Of a stretch of 64,000 nucleotides of DNA, positions 24,061-33,027 are shown piece after piece (position 1 is the first letter of the stretch; every line of letters begins with the position of its first letter). The position numbers and the translations under genes were made by a program. This DNA is from an uncultured Lachnospiraceae bacterium. Lineage in GTDB: Bacteria; Bacillota; Clostridia; Lachnospirales; Lachnospiraceae. The stretch is taken from NCBI GenBank assembly GCA_949502235.1, contig CATBDC010000001.1, positions 1 to 64,000 of the forward strand. Direction: 5' to 3'. The notes under the pieces are model-generated. The model worked only from the letters and a program-made list of their open reading frames with translations, searched no databases and was not told the DNA's origin.

Positions 24061-24393
24061 TTAGCCAACCATATTTCCAATCGCTTCTTCAACTGCCGCA
24101 TTCAGGCTCTTGCCATGTTCTATCGCATATACAGCAATGTTTCTATGCAGTTCTGAACTAATTCTGACATTAAATGTCCCCTTGTAAGGCTGTTCAGGCT
24201 CAATTTCCCGCTCACTACAATCATCTAAATACTCATCAATCACATTTTTAAAATCCTGTTCTAATTCCTGTACAGAATCCCCTTCATAAGACAACAGAGA
24301 CTTTATGCCGACTACTCTTCCAAAAAGACAGTTATCTTCTTTGGAGTATTCCACAGTTCCATTATACTTTTTATATGACAATAAATTACTCAC
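24061..24393 (-). CDS. hicB: HicB-family antitoxin
   Basis: 110 residues. The N-terminal HicB fold reads YKKYNGTVEYSKEDNCLFGR, VVGIKSLLSYEGDSVQELEQ and then DFKNVIDEYLDDC, a degraded RNase H-like domain. The C-terminus (GTFNVRISSELHRNIAVYAI, then SLNAAVEEAIG) is a ribbon-helix-helix DNA-binding domain. It neutralises HicA and represses the operon. Its start overlaps the hicA stop by 4 bp. Toxin-first order is usual for this pair. Confidence 0.9.
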   Translation of the reverse strand: MSNLLSYKKYNGTVEYSKEDNCLFGRVVGIKSLLSYEGDSVQELEQDFKNVIDEYLDDCSEREIEPEQPYKGTFNVRISSELHRNIAVYAIEHGKSLNAAVEEAIGNMVG

Positions 24394-24638
24394 AGCAAAC
24401 CATCCTTTCTTAGTTTGTCCATAACCTGATCCAACACATATCTTTTTAATATGCCATTTGGATGCGGCTTATGAAAGTTTATCACCTCGTTACCCCCATC
24501 TTTTATAAATTTAACTCCCGAACCGCTTCCTTGTTTTAGTTCATATCCGAAATATTTCAACAAGGATTCCATTTCATCAAAAGTAAAGTCCTTGGGCTTA
24601 TTCAATAATCTGCCTATCAATTTATCCTTTTTACTCAT
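24390..24638 (-). CDS. hicA: HicA-family mRNA interferase toxin
   Basis: 82 residues from MSKKDKLIGR, ending RKDGLL. The small dsRNA-binding-like fold is typical, with EMESLLKYFGYELKQGSGSG and the active-site segment INFHKPHPNG containing the catalytic His. The frame extends to ATG 24662, but the promoter at 24665-24693 would start transcription just inside that codon, so 24638 is favoured. It degrades mRNA when not bound by HicB. Confidence 0.9.
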   Translation of the reverse strand: MSKKDKLIGRLLNKPKDFTFDEMESLLKYFGYELKQGSGSGVKFIKDGGNEVINFHKPHPNGILKRYVLDQVMDKLRKDGLL

Positions 24639-24662
24639 ATCATTTTTCTGTCTCCTTTGCAT

Positions 24663-24693
24663 ATAGTATACTATTCTGATATATATTATGCAA
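24663..24693 (-). promoter_or_regulatory. hicAB promoter with palindromic operator
   Basis: TTGCAT (24688-24693, minus strand), 17-bp spacer, TATACT (24665-24670). The -10 lies within a perfect 12-bp palindrome, ATAGTATACTAT (24663-24674), a likely HicB ribbon-helix-helix operator. Confidence 0.65.
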
Positions 24694-24708
24694 CTATTTA
24701 TAGTTACT

Positions 24709-25551
24709 TTAGTTTCCGTTCCTTTGAAGAAACAGGATAAACTCCGCCCCTTTTCCCTCCTTAGACTTCACCTTAATATACCCATTCTCTCTTTTTAATA
24801 TTTCTCTTGTCAGATACAGCCCGATGCCGGAGCCTTCTTCCTGGTGGAGTCCCTCTGCACGGTAGAACCGCTTGAATATCCTGGGTGTGTCCTCCTCACG
24901 GATACCGATTCCCTGATCCTTTACGGACACAGCCGCATACATCTCATACTCCTCAACTAATATGTCCACCCGGCCGCCTGGCGGAGAATATTTTACCGCA
25001 TTATCCAGCACATTTCCCAGGGCCTCTTTTGTCCATTTCTTATCATAGCATGCTGAAACGCCCCCTTCGTAAGAACAGCATAGCCTGATTTCTTTTCCCT
25101 CTGCTTTCGGCCGGATATCCTCCATTGCCTCCGACAGAAGCCCTGACAGCTCCTGGTACTCTGGCTTAACCTCCACCACGTTTGTCTCCAGCCGGGAGAG
25201 CTTGGTCAGGGACTGAATCAGAAACTCCAGCTTCTCGGTCTGTTTTCTAATCTCTTCTAAAATCCTCCTGTCCTCACTGCCTTCGAGGCGTTCTTCCAGA
25301 AGCTCCGCATACAGGCGGATATTTGCCATGGGCGTTTTGGTCTGGTGAGAAATATCTGACACAAGCTCCTTCACCCGGCTCTTCTCCTCCTCCAGATTCT
25401 CTCTGGACAGCGCCGAAGCCCCCAGAAAATTTCTCCACTTTGTTTCTATCCTTGACAGCACGGTTTCATCATAATCCGACTCCGTGAAAGTACCGTTCAC
25501 CGCATCGTCTAACATCTGCTCCAGCCGCTCTAATGTTTTCTTTCCAAGCAT
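24709..25551 (-). CDS. Sensor histidine kinase without membrane segment
   Basis: 280 residues. Phospho-acceptor H-box LVSDISHQTKTPMANIR (about residues 67-83), N-box LDNAVKYSPPGG, G1 VKDQGIGI, F-box and G2 GSGIGLYLTREI. The 60 residues before the H-box are soluble, so the protein has no transmembrane sensor of its own. It may sense through the neighbouring FtsX-type transporter, as BceS kinases do. The start at 25551 lies 4 bp from the response-regulator stop. Confidence 0.92.
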   Translation of the reverse strand: MLGKKTLERLEQMLDDAVNGTFTESDYDETVLSRIETKWRNFLGASALSRENLEEEKSRVKELVSDISHQTKTPMANIRLYAELLEERLEGSEDRRILEEIRKQTEKLEFLIQSLTKLSRLETNVVEVKPEYQELSGLLSEAMEDIRPKAEGKEIRLCCSYEGGVSACYDKKWTKEALGNVLDNAVKYSPPGGRVDILVEEYEMYAAVSVKDQGIGIREEDTPRIFKRFYRAEGLHQEEGSGIGLYLTREILKRENGYIKVKSKEGKGAEFILFLQRNGN

Positions 25552-25554
25552 CCC

Positions 25555-26229
25555 TTATCCTTCCCTTTTCCACAGATAGCCCTGGCCATATACGGTCTGT
25601 ATATAAGAAATGCCGCTTTTTTTATCCTCCAGCTTGCTCCGCAGCCGGTTTACCGTAACTGACAGGGCATTTTCATCCACATACTCTCCCCCGTCACTCC
25701 ACAGTCTGTCCATCAGTACATTTCTTGTCAGCAGCCTCCCCCGGTTTACTACCAAGAGCTTTAGAAGCCTCTGCTCATTTACGCTAAGCATCAGTTCCCG
25801 CTGCTCCTTCGTAAAAACCAGCTTTTCAAAATCAAAGCTAAAACCATCCTCCACATAGCAGCCTCCGCTCTGTCCGGATCTCCTTAGAAGGGCCTGAATC
25901 CTCGCCCGTAAGATCGCAAGGCTGAATGGCTTTGTCATATAATCATCTGCCCCCAGCTTAAGGCCCGTCACCTCATCCATTTCCATATCGTTAGCTGTAA
26001 GCACCAGCACCGGGATATGGCTTTTCTCCCTCATCCATTTCAGGTAATCGTATCCGCTGCCATCCGGCAGGTTTACATCAAGGATTACAAGCCCGGGGAT
26101 TTCCTTCTCAAAATCCTTCTTTGCGGCCTCCACGCTGCCGCTCTGCTTAAATTCCATCCCCGGCTCCCTAAGTGCCAGTGCTATGCCTTCCCGCAGGGCC
26201 CGGTCGTCCTCTACAATCTGAATCAGCAT
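25555..26229 (-). CDS. OmpR-family response regulator
   Basis: 224 residues. The receiver domain has acidic pocket VEDD, phospho-acceptor Asp in LVILDVNLPDGSG (about residue 51), LTAND and the conserved Lys in MTKPF. It is followed by a winged-helix effector domain with LLVVNRGRLLTRNVLMDRLW and VNRLRSKLE. With the adjacent kinase it should regulate the ABC transporter downstream. The gene begins 30 bp after the proC stop. Confidence 0.94.
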   Translation of the reverse strand: MLIQIVEDDRALREGIALALREPGMEFKQSGSVEAAKKDFEKEIPGLVILDVNLPDGSGYDYLKWMREKSHIPVLVLTANDMEMDEVTGLKLGADDYMTKPFSLAILRARIQALLRRSGQSGGCYVEDGFSFDFEKLVFTKEQRELMLSVNEQRLLKLLVVNRGRLLTRNVLMDRLWSDGGEYVDENALSVTVNRLRSKLEDKKSGISYIQTVYGQGYLWKREG

Positions 26230-26259
26230 TTTTCTCTCCCCCTGGAAACAGGCATTTTT

Positions 26260-27057
26260 CTATAGCTGTTTTGATTTCTCCGCTGCCGCCCGTATACATT
26301 CCATTACAGCTCCCCGCATAGCACCTTTTTCCAGCGCCTCACAGCCTTCAATCGTTGTCCCACCGGGAGACGTCACCATATCCTTGATCTGCCCCGGATG
26401 GATTCCCTGTTCAAGGATCATCTTTGCTGTCCCCAGGCAGGTCTGTGCCGCAAGGCGGTATGCCGTTGTTCTTGGAAGTCCCTGCTTCACTCCTCCGTCT
26501 GCCATCGCCTCGATAAACATTGCCACATACGCCGGGCCGCCGCCGTTAAGTGCGCACGCCGCATCAATCAGATGCTCGGGAACCATCTCGATAATGCCGA
26601 TTGCCGAATAGATTTCCTTCGCCGCCTTAAGTTCCTCCCCGGTAAAATCATTGTCCGAACAGATGGCAAAGGCTCCCTCAAACACCATCGCCGGTGTGTT
26701 GGGAAGAAGACGCAGGATCCTCGGGTGAGTGCCTGTCATGCTCCTAAGCCTTTCTACTGTAACTCCTGCCACAATCGACATCAGAGCCTTGTTATCCAGC
26801 GCGCCCTTACACTGGGAAAGAGCCTCGGACACATTCTGGGGCTTCACTGCCAGAAGGATAATATCCGCTTTCTGGCATACCTCCTCGTCATCCTTCGCAA
26901 GATTTACACCCCATCCTCCCGCTTTTTCCATCATAGCCGGGGCAATGTCATAGACATAGACATCCTCCTTTTTCAGCACATTGCTTTCCAGCGCTCCATA
27001 AAGAATGGCCCCGCCCATATTTCCACAGCCGATAATTCCGATTTTTTTCGTGATCAT
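26260..27057 (-). CDS. proC: Pyrroline-5-carboxylate reductase
   Basis: 265 residues. ProC catalyses the last step of proline synthesis, reducing pyrroline-5-carboxylate with NAD(P)H. The Rossmann motif is IGIIGCGNMGGAIL, followed by AVKPQNV, RLLPNTPAMV and the C-terminal helical signature DMVTSPGGTTIEGCEALEKG. The length is standard. GGAGAAGAGG precedes ATG 27057. It lies 20 bp after the ATC-hydrolase family gene and probably shares its transcript. Confidence 0.96.
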   Translation of the reverse strand: MITKKIGIIGCGNMGGAILYGALESNVLKKEDVYVYDIAPAMMEKAGGWGVNLAKDDEEVCQKADIILLAVKPQNVSEALSQCKGALDNKALMSIVAGVTVERLRSMTGTHPRILRLLPNTPAMVFEGAFAICSDNDFTGEELKAAKEIYSAIGIIEMVPEHLIDAACALNGGGPAYVAMFIEAMADGGVKQGLPRTTAYRLAAQTCLGTAKMILEQGIHPGQIKDMVTSPGGTTIEGCEALEKGAMRGAVMECIRAAAEKSKQL

Positions 27058-27077
27058 AATCCTCTTCTCCTCCTGCT

Positions 27078-27800
27078 TTAATCTTCTGACGGATATATCC
27101 CTTCCAGTACCTCCAGATACTCCTGTCCAAACAATCTGACATAATCATCAAGGGCAAGCTTTGCCGCTCTTTTACCCTCTTCCCCCAGCTCTTCTGTCAG
27201 TGTCTTACTGATCGTATGCTTAAGATGCGCCGTATGAAAATTAAAATCCTTCATACATGAGGTCCCAAGCTCCTTTTTCTTACGGACAAGCTCCTGCGCC
27301 TCTTCTGCGGAAATGGGGTGACCCCAGTCAAACTCACATCTTGCGCCGCCCCAGCTTAGAGCCGTAGCTATCGGCGTACATACGAAATCAGACCGGAACC
27401 CCTGATATACCGCATGATCCACATTGACACAATAGAGCTTCCCATATTCCAGAAGGTCATGCTTTTTCCACGCGTCACACCAGGCACACTTCGCAATATA
27501 TGTCTGAAGCGTGGGCTCTGTCCGCAGCTGACCGAACTCCATCTGTCCCTCATAATCCGGTTTCCACTCTCCGTACGCCTGATTCGTCATAGTCGTGAGC
27601 TCATCGCCTCTTTCCAGGGCATTTGCCGCCATGCGGGCGCCTCTTTCCCTTCCATAAATCGTCATTCCCTTCTGGATAGCCTCCTCACCCTTCTTCCCGC
27701 ACAGAGTAACTGCATGCTTTGCAAGAAGCGCAAATAAAACTGCATGGTGCTCGATCTTACATACCGTATCAGATGATCGTCCGTATCCTTCTTTCAACAT
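27078..27800 (-). CDS. L-2-amino-thiazoline-4-carboxylic acid hydrolase family protein
   Basis: 240 residues from ATG 27800, which has AGGAGGTACTTTAGG before it. The frame upstream to 27842 has no start support. Features are IEHHAVLFALLAKHAVTLCG, IYGRERGARMA, KCAWCDAWKKHDLLEYGKLYC, VDHAVYQGF and CEFDW. These match the ATC-hydrolase family (PF14196), named for an enzyme that opens a thiazoline ring on the way to L-cysteine. Many family members have unknown substrates, so the reaction here is not certain. It is the first gene of a unit with proC. Confidence 0.8.
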   Translation of the reverse strand: MLKEGYGRSSDTVCKIEHHAVLFALLAKHAVTLCGKKGEEAIQKGMTIYGRERGARMAANALERGDELTTMTNQAYGEWKPDYEGQMEFGQLRTEPTLQTYIAKCAWCDAWKKHDLLEYGKLYCVNVDHAVYQGFRSDFVCTPIATALSWGGARCEFDWGHPISAEEAQELVRKKKELGTSCMKDFNFHTAHLKHTISKTLTEELGEEGKRAAKLALDDYVRLFGQEYLEVLEGIYPSED

Positions 27801-27892
27801 CCTAAAGTACCTCCTAAAACAAATACTATATACTATGATCAATTATAGTACAAAATCTCCCTTTCGCGAAGCGATTTTTGCGCAGCAAAACT

Positions 27893-28759
27893 TTAAATAT
27901 CGCCCCGAATAGTAACGAACTCCCTGTACAAATCATAAACCGCGTCAATTTTAAGATTAATTATATCATCGAACTTATAAATACCTGTCAGATATTGGAC
28001 AAATCTGCTTCCCAGATAATATCCTGTATCGCTGTATCCATAATAATTGCACCAGTCCCCAAAATATCGTTGTTCCAGCCGGGTCATTACAGGCAGCTCC
28101 CTGTCAAAATCCAATAAAATCTGAGTAAAGTGCGCATCACACCATTCCCTCCAGCCATTCACATCCTGATGATAATAATGAAAATCCCCGATAAGCGCCT
28201 GTTCAAAATACATAGCAGTTCCCTCTGTAAACAGCTGCCAGACAAAATTTTTCTTATTATCATTAGATTCCTGCTCCAAAATACCGTGCTGGGAATGATA
28301 CATATGGCCAAGTTCGTGATAAATCAGTCCGTACATAGAATCCAGATTGTACCAGTTAAGTTCTAATATCTTTTCGATTCCCAGCAAAATCGTATCAATG
28401 CCGTTAACTCTTGTTACCTTGCCGGCAGCATTACATAAACCAAGATATAAAACAATATCCGTGGTCACACATTTCCCAAATTTTTCTGTTATTCTCTGGT
28501 TTAAATTATCAGTAACAGCAGTAAAAGACTCCTGCAAAAGCTTCAGCTTCGGATTTTCATAAACAGCATTGATAACTGGGAGGAAATCCTTTTCAAATGT
28601 GTATAGACCGCTATTGATATACTCATCCGCTTCATCCTTAAAAATATGCGCCGAGTTATTATAAATTGAATTGATATAAGCCTCCCACCTTGGAAAATTG
28701 AAAGCTCCATTATCAAACAGCCCTTTTATTTGATGACAGGTATCTATAACATGAATCAT
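27893..28759 (-). CDS. Putative HExxH zinc metallopeptidase
   Basis: 288 residues with a gluzincin-like site: HELGH at 148-152 and a downstream Glu in LFTEGTAMYFEQ (about 179). Aromatic-rich helices follow. There is no signal peptide, so it is probably cytoplasmic or exported by an unusual route. It resembles DUF2268-type putative peptidases, but I cannot fix the family. AT content is higher than in proC. Two mini-hairpins (TTTTGC-TGC-GCAAAA and TCGC-TTC-GCGA) lie right after its stop at 27860-27890. It is adjacent to the tRNA-Lys element but outside its left repeat. Confidence 0.7.
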   Translation of the reverse strand: MIHVIDTCHQIKGLFDNGAFNFPRWEAYINSIYNNSAHIFKDEADEYINSGLYTFEKDFLPVINAVYENPKLKLLQESFTAVTDNLNQRITEKFGKCVTTDIVLYLGLCNAAGKVTRVNGIDTILLGIEKILELNWYNLDSMYGLIYHELGHMYHSQHGILEQESNDNKKNFVWQLFTEGTAMYFEQALIGDFHYYHQDVNGWREWCDAHFTQILLDFDRELPVMTRLEQRYFGDWCNYYGYSDTGYYLGSRFVQYLTGIYKFDDIINLKIDAVYDLYREFVTIRGDI

Positions 28760-28799
28760 ACTGTTAACCTCTTCCCCAATTATTTTTGCACCTTTTTCT

Positions 28800-28898
28800 C
28801 ACAAAAAAACCACCATCCCCGGAGTCTTTACTACCTCCAAAAACAGTGATTTTGACTGCGCGATCAGGGGTTCGAACCCTGGACACCCTGATTAAGAG
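28800..28898. other. attL: left direct repeat of the integrated element
   Basis: 99 bp identical to 37553-37651. It contains the 3' 42 nt of tRNA-Lys (28857-28898) plus 57 bp of downstream flank. The tRNA 5' half is absent, so this copy is a tRNA fragment, not a functional gene. Confidence 0.95.
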
Positions 28899-29261
28899 AC
28901 AGTTCACACATCTATTTCACTATAATACTTATTCTATACCTTAACCAAGGGGATTGTCAATTTCAGTTAATCTTCTTCAAAAAAATCTGCGACGAATATA
29001 GCGACCTTGCTTTTCATTCAAATTTTCCAAATCACCTAACAACCTTTTCGTCCATGCAATCTTTCTTTCCGTCTCATTCGGAAATTCCGTTTTTCCGTGT
29101 TTCCGTTAAATGAAACCGGAAAATTCATTTGATTTCCTTTCCAGTTTCATCTCCGAACAACGGAAACACGGATTCACGGAATTTCCTCATTCGCTTCCAG
29201 TCTGATTATTGGTTTTTATATCTCGTTTATATCTAAACCTGTATGGAAATCAGGTATTAGC
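28899..29261. other. Non-coding region between attL and integrase
   Basis: No credible ORF. It is AT-rich with repeated TTCCG/CGGAA motifs and is dominated by the inverted repeat at 29080-29186. It is likely to contain integrase arm-type or excisionase sites, or a replication origin. This is inference from position. Confidence 0.5.
29080..29186. repeat. Nested long inverted repeat beside the integrase
   Basis: Outer arms of 28 bp (29080-29107 and 29159-29186) match at 25 of 28 positions. Inner arms of 13 bp (29110-29122, ATGAAACCGGAAA, and 29138-29150) match at 12 of 13. Together they can form a hairpin or cruciform of about 40 bp with a 15-nt loop. Confidence 0.85.
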
Positions 29262-30452
29262 TTATTCTGCAACCTTTGCAAATAGCTTACTATCCAGCAA
29301 ATCTGCCACTATGTTTTCGTCATCTTTAGCGACATGCGAATAAACAGATAGAGTTATATTAGGATTTTGATGTCCTGCCCTTTTCTGCACAATATGCAAC
29401 GGAACTCCCTGTGATAGAAGCCATGATATTGCACTATGCCTTGTTCCATGCAGTTTAATATGTCTTAAACCATACTTTTTTAATGTTTCAGCCCATTTCC
29501 TCGTAAAGCTTTTTGGACGATATGGTTCACCGTCAGCCTTGCAGACCACTATATGTTCCCCTGAAAATCTTTTTCCTTCTCTAAGACATATCTGTTTACA
29601 ACGAATCTCTTGTCTCTTTAATAGCTTAATTGTTTCATCACTAACTATCATCTTCCTAAATGAACTGGAAGTCTTACAATCTTTCAGAACAGGCTCTTTG
29701 CAATCTATTGATTCAATCCACTCACGCTGAATAGTTATAGACTTTTTGTCAAAATCGATATCTTTGAACTTAAGCCCTAATAATTCTCCGCGCCGCATAA
29801 CGCAGTCAAATAATAATGCGATTGGAACTTCCATATCGGTTCCTTTTACAGCTTTCTTTAATTTTATAATTTCTTCTGTCGTATATACTTCCAGCTTGTC
29901 ATTTACCGAATCCTTGCCTATCTTTACATCATGTGTTGGGTTCTTCTTAATGTATTCTAATTTACATGCTACTGTAAGAGCCGCTTTAAATATACGGTTT
30001 ATATGCTTTATACTTTCCACCCTTAAGGGTCTATCACTTGCATTAGATTTTGTTCTCAATTGATTGTATACCTGTTGTATTCTTGCACTTTGAAGGTTCT
30101 GCAATTTTATCTTTCCAAAAAGCGGTTTTAGGTATCTGTCAATATTAGTTTTATAATCTCTGTAAGTTGCCGGACTACATTGTACATAGACATAATCCCT
30201 CAAATATTCATCTAGAAAAACACCAACTGTTTTATCACAAGGCATGAGCATATTCCCTGTCAGGTACTCTGCCTTTTTCATAGTTAAAAAGTTTTCTGCT
30301 TCTTCTCTATCTGTTGTATCTATTCTAAAATAAACTCTTTTTCTTTTCCCTGTAAGTGGGTCGTTGCCAAACTCTAGAACGACATCGTAATATTTTATAT
30401 TATCTTTTGATGGACGAGGTCTAATCGACCCCGTCACATGCCTTTTCGTCAT
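29262..30452 (-). CDS. int: Tyrosine-type site-specific integrase
   Basis: 396 residues. The N-terminus is a small arm-type DNA-binding domain, then a SAM-like core-binding domain (VFLDEYLRDYVYVQCSPATY). The catalytic domain has Arg I in CVMRRGELLGLKFKD, HxxR in KLHGTRHSAISWLL, and VQKRAGHQNPN...SVYSHV with the His and nucleophilic Tyr. It catalyses recombination between the element and the tRNA-Lys 3' end. AAGGAGG precedes ATG 30452. It is the element gene nearest attL and reads towards it. Confidence 0.95.
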   Translation of the reverse strand: MTKRHVTGSIRPRPSKDNIKYYDVVLEFGNDPLTGKRKRVYFRIDTTDREEAENFLTMKKAEYLTGNMLMPCDKTVGVFLDEYLRDYVYVQCSPATYRDYKTNIDRYLKPLFGKIKLQNLQSARIQQVYNQLRTKSNASDRPLRVESIKHINRIFKAALTVACKLEYIKKNPTHDVKIGKDSVNDKLEVYTTEEIIKLKKAVKGTDMEVPIALLFDCVMRRGELLGLKFKDIDFDKKSITIQREWIESIDCKEPVLKDCKTSSSFRKMIVSDETIKLLKRQEIRCKQICLREGKRFSGEHIVVCKADGEPYRPKSFTRKWAETLKKYGLRHIKLHGTRHSAISWLLSQGVPLHIVQKRAGHQNPNITLSVYSHVAKDDENIVADLLDSKLFAKVAE

Positions 30453-30478
30453 ATTCTATCAGCCTCCTTATAGCAGAA

Positions 30479-32284
30479 TCATGACTTATTAGTAGGAACA
30501 TCACTATCAGCAATTTCATTTAAATACACCTCAATTTTTTTCATATCAGGCCTCTCCGTCCTTTCGACAGGTATATAAATCTTATATCCCCGTACCTTAG
30601 GCGGTTCTGCAATTATGAAAGATGATATGTATCTATCCTTATAACAATCTAAAATGCCATCCCTTTTCCATTTTCCCAGTATAACCTTTTTATCGGGAAA
30701 ACCTCCATTGCTTAGGATCTCATCAAATACTATTTCCGGTAGAAGAACCTCGATATTAGCTTTCAGACCATTTTTAAGGCATTTATCTTTTACAGATTGT
30801 ATTCTGCCTTTACAATCTACAGGTATTGCCGTCTTTACATTCGTGCCAACCTCGCCTCTGACAAAGTTAGTATAATGTATACTTATATACTGACAAAGGA
30901 AATCCATTGCACGGTTTCCTATTTCCATTTTCCTACTATCAGCTATTCCTGCCTTTTCTTCAATGAGATTCAAAATCATATCTTTATTCAAGGTAACACC
31001 TAGAATCTCTGACACTAAATCCGAACCTAATAGTATAGTTGCTAGTGTTTTAGACACTCGCTCTGTAAAAGGATTATAATACCCTTTGTTCTTGGCTCTC
31101 TCTATCACACTATCTTTATACTTTTCATATGTTTTTATGATTTCTTCCATTCTCCCTTCTTCATCTGCTTTAACAATCTTCGATGCAATACGAGGGATTA
31201 AAAATCCATAATGCTTTTCACATACATTTTTAATTCTATCTGCACTTTGTGCATTTTTAGTCCATTCTATCTCTTCTAGTTCAAAACAGCGGACTAAAAG
31301 ACCAGTATTTTCATCACATAAGCGAAGAATGCTTTTCTCTGATGTCATAAATATCGTTGTAGAAAACGTCATACTCTCTGCCTTCTTAAGTTCTTTTGTT
31401 AATCTAGATTTCTCTTTGCCTCCTGCCAACGAATAAATTAAGTTTGTTGGATTATACCCAATTAAACTCCCTTCATCTATCAGCATTGGGAAAGATGAAT
31501 GTATAGAATGCATAATCGAATTTACGCTATCACCAAATGTAGTTATCATACTCTTGCCTTGAAAGCTACATTTACTTCCAGCAGATACTCCCAAGCAACC
31601 TGCTGTAGTTTTTCCCGTTGAAGATTCTCCCACTAGCGAAACCAGTATATTATCTATAGTATTGTGTCTTAGTTGAAAATAATCTAACACAGGTGCACTT
31701 CCTGCAACAGCTAAAATGAATTCCATTGGAGTTCCTAAGACCTCTTGCTCACACATGGTTCTCCATGCTCCAAAATCGCCTTTCGCCCTTATCTCCAAAT
31801 CACCTTGATAAGCACTTGAAACACCAATACCCTCACTTCCTAAAAATACTATCTTTTGGTTATATTCTATAAAACCAAGTTTCTCATGCATCCGCTCACA
31901 TGGAGCCTCCGGTTCTTGATTGAATATCGTTGCTATTGCTGTTGGAGCAGTCTTCTTAGTAATTTGTCCTCCTTTTCCAAGCAATATGCTAGGTAGATTG
32001 GCTTCTGTCATTTCTTGACGGGGAACAGGTACACTGACCTTATTCCCCTTCGCATCATCAAACGTCAAAATAAAAGTCCTTTCAAGCGTGGCTATATCTA
32101 AAAACACCTTTTCCAGTTTAATGGCATTACCCTGGGGTAAAAAATGTTTACATTTATAGCCATCTATCGTAGGCCATACATATTTTCCGTACTGCCCTTC
32201 TTTAATATCTACTGTATCATCTCGAACAAATGTTAACTCTTTATTTTCTTCATTCTCTGTGATTGTTGCTTTTTCTTTACTCAT
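30479..32284 (-). CDS. DUF927-family ATPase (element replication protein)
   Basis: About 601 residues from ATG 32284 (MSKEKATITEN). AGAAGGTG fits this start better than the frame opening at 32317. The N-terminal part matches DUF927, with FLPQGNAIKLEKVFLDIATL. The P-loop is LVGESSTGKTTAGCLG, Walker B FPMLIDEGSLIG, and an arginine-rich sensor region follows. DUF927 proteins are superfamily 3-like or primase-linked ATPases common in prophages and satellites, so I infer a role in replication of the excised element. It is flanked by the integrase (26 bp) and the 135-aa gene. Confidence 0.85.
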   Translation of the reverse strand: MSKEKATITENEENKELTFVRDDTVDIKEGQYGKYVWPTIDGYKCKHFLPQGNAIKLEKVFLDIATLERTFILTFDDAKGNKVSVPVPRQEMTEANLPSILLGKGGQITKKTAPTAIATIFNQEPEAPCERMHEKLGFIEYNQKIVFLGSEGIGVSSAYQGDLEIRAKGDFGAWRTMCEQEVLGTPMEFILAVAGSAPVLDYFQLRHNTIDNILVSLVGESSTGKTTAGCLGVSAGSKCSFQGKSMITTFGDSVNSIMHSIHSSFPMLIDEGSLIGYNPTNLIYSLAGGKEKSRLTKELKKAESMTFSTTIFMTSEKSILRLCDENTGLLVRCFELEEIEWTKNAQSADRIKNVCEKHYGFLIPRIASKIVKADEEGRMEEIIKTYEKYKDSVIERAKNKGYYNPFTERVSKTLATILLGSDLVSEILGVTLNKDMILNLIEEKAGIADSRKMEIGNRAMDFLCQYISIHYTNFVRGEVGTNVKTAIPVDCKGRIQSVKDKCLKNGLKANIEVLLPEIVFDEILSNGGFPDKKVILGKWKRDGILDCYKDRYISSFIIAEPPKVRGYKIYIPVERTERPDMKKIEVYLNEIADSDVPTNKS

Positions 32285-32285
32285 T

Positions 32286-32693
32286 TTAACAATCACCTTC
32301 TTCAAACACTCTTGCAAGCATCACGCCTTGATTTTCCTCAAGTTCAATGCCTCTTAGCGTCCTAGATACTCTGCCTTCAAAACTGAGGTTAAGAACATCT
32401 ATAATCTCTTTTACTAGTTCCGAAGAATAGATTACCCGTTTTTTACCAACTGTTTTCAACGAGAAATGTTGTGAAACATTCGGTAAACTTTTAGAAAGAA
32501 CAAGTCCATTTCCGAGTACACCTATTTGGATGTCATCCTCTAAATCTAGCTCATTAGACAAAGATTCCAAAATTTCAATTCTCTTACCGTTCTTCTTGCT
32601 GTTTACAATGGTAAGCACACCTTTACAATGGGAATCTAAGCCCCTTTTGTTTACAGGTAATGTCTTCAACGGTTTTATATCTTCTAAATTCAT
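32286..32693 (-). CDS. Hypothetical element protein upstream of DUF927
   Basis: 135 residues from MNLEDIKPLK. The open frame extends to 32933, but those 80 residues are low-complexity translation of an AT-rich leader. AAAGGACGG before ATG 32693 supports the shorter start. A central beta-rich stretch (GVLTIVNSKKNGKRIEILES, then DDIQIGVLGNGLVLSK) recalls AbrB/SpoVT-like swapped-hairpin folds. No firm family match. It is separated by one base from the DUF927 start and is likely co-translated. It could be a regulator or replication partner. Confidence 0.65.
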   Translation of the reverse strand: MNLEDIKPLKTLPVNKRGLDSHCKGVLTIVNSKKNGKRIEILESLSNELDLEDDIQIGVLGNGLVLSKSLPNVSQHFSLKTVGKKRVIYSSELVKEIIDVLNLSFEGRVSRTLRGIELEENQGVMLARVFEEGDC

Positions 32694-32976
32694 AAAAGCA
32701 CCGTCCTTTAGTATAAAATTGTAAAATAAAAATAATGGATTTAAAATAAGATTAGTATTAACATAAACATAGATTAGCATAACTATCCTCTGGTGCGATA
32801 AGTATACTATATTTGATTTAGGCGCAGCATATTCAGACATACAGAAATCAGACACTCGACATTTTTTAGAAAACCAGATAAAGACATTTCCGTTTAGAAA
32901 TATACTACTATTAATATTGTGATATAGCCACATATGTCGTGTTTTATATAGTAAAACATCCCATCCTATTTGTCAA
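32694..32976 (-). promoter_or_regulatory. Promoter and long leader for the replication genes
   Basis: TTGACA (32971-32976, minus strand), 17-bp spacer, TACTAT (32948-32953). The leader to ATG 32693 is about 250 nt and very AT-rich. I see no strong hairpin or gene in it. Confidence 0.65.
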
Positions 32977-33027
32977 CTGCTTTTTTATTTATTATCAATT
33001 TTTTACTTTGCACGGCTTTCTTGATTA

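Noticed and set aside
26398-27081. 227-codon plus-strand ORF opposite proC
   Set aside because: Antisense to a complete proC with all motifs; no start signals.
28857-28898. Second tRNA-Lys gene
   Set aside because: Only the 3' 42 nt are present; the 5' half and promoter are missing. It is the attL remnant.
32694-32933. N-terminal 80-codon extension of the 135-aa element gene
   Set aside because: AT-rich low-complexity translation that overlaps the probable leader; a good Shine-Dalgarno supports ATG 32693.
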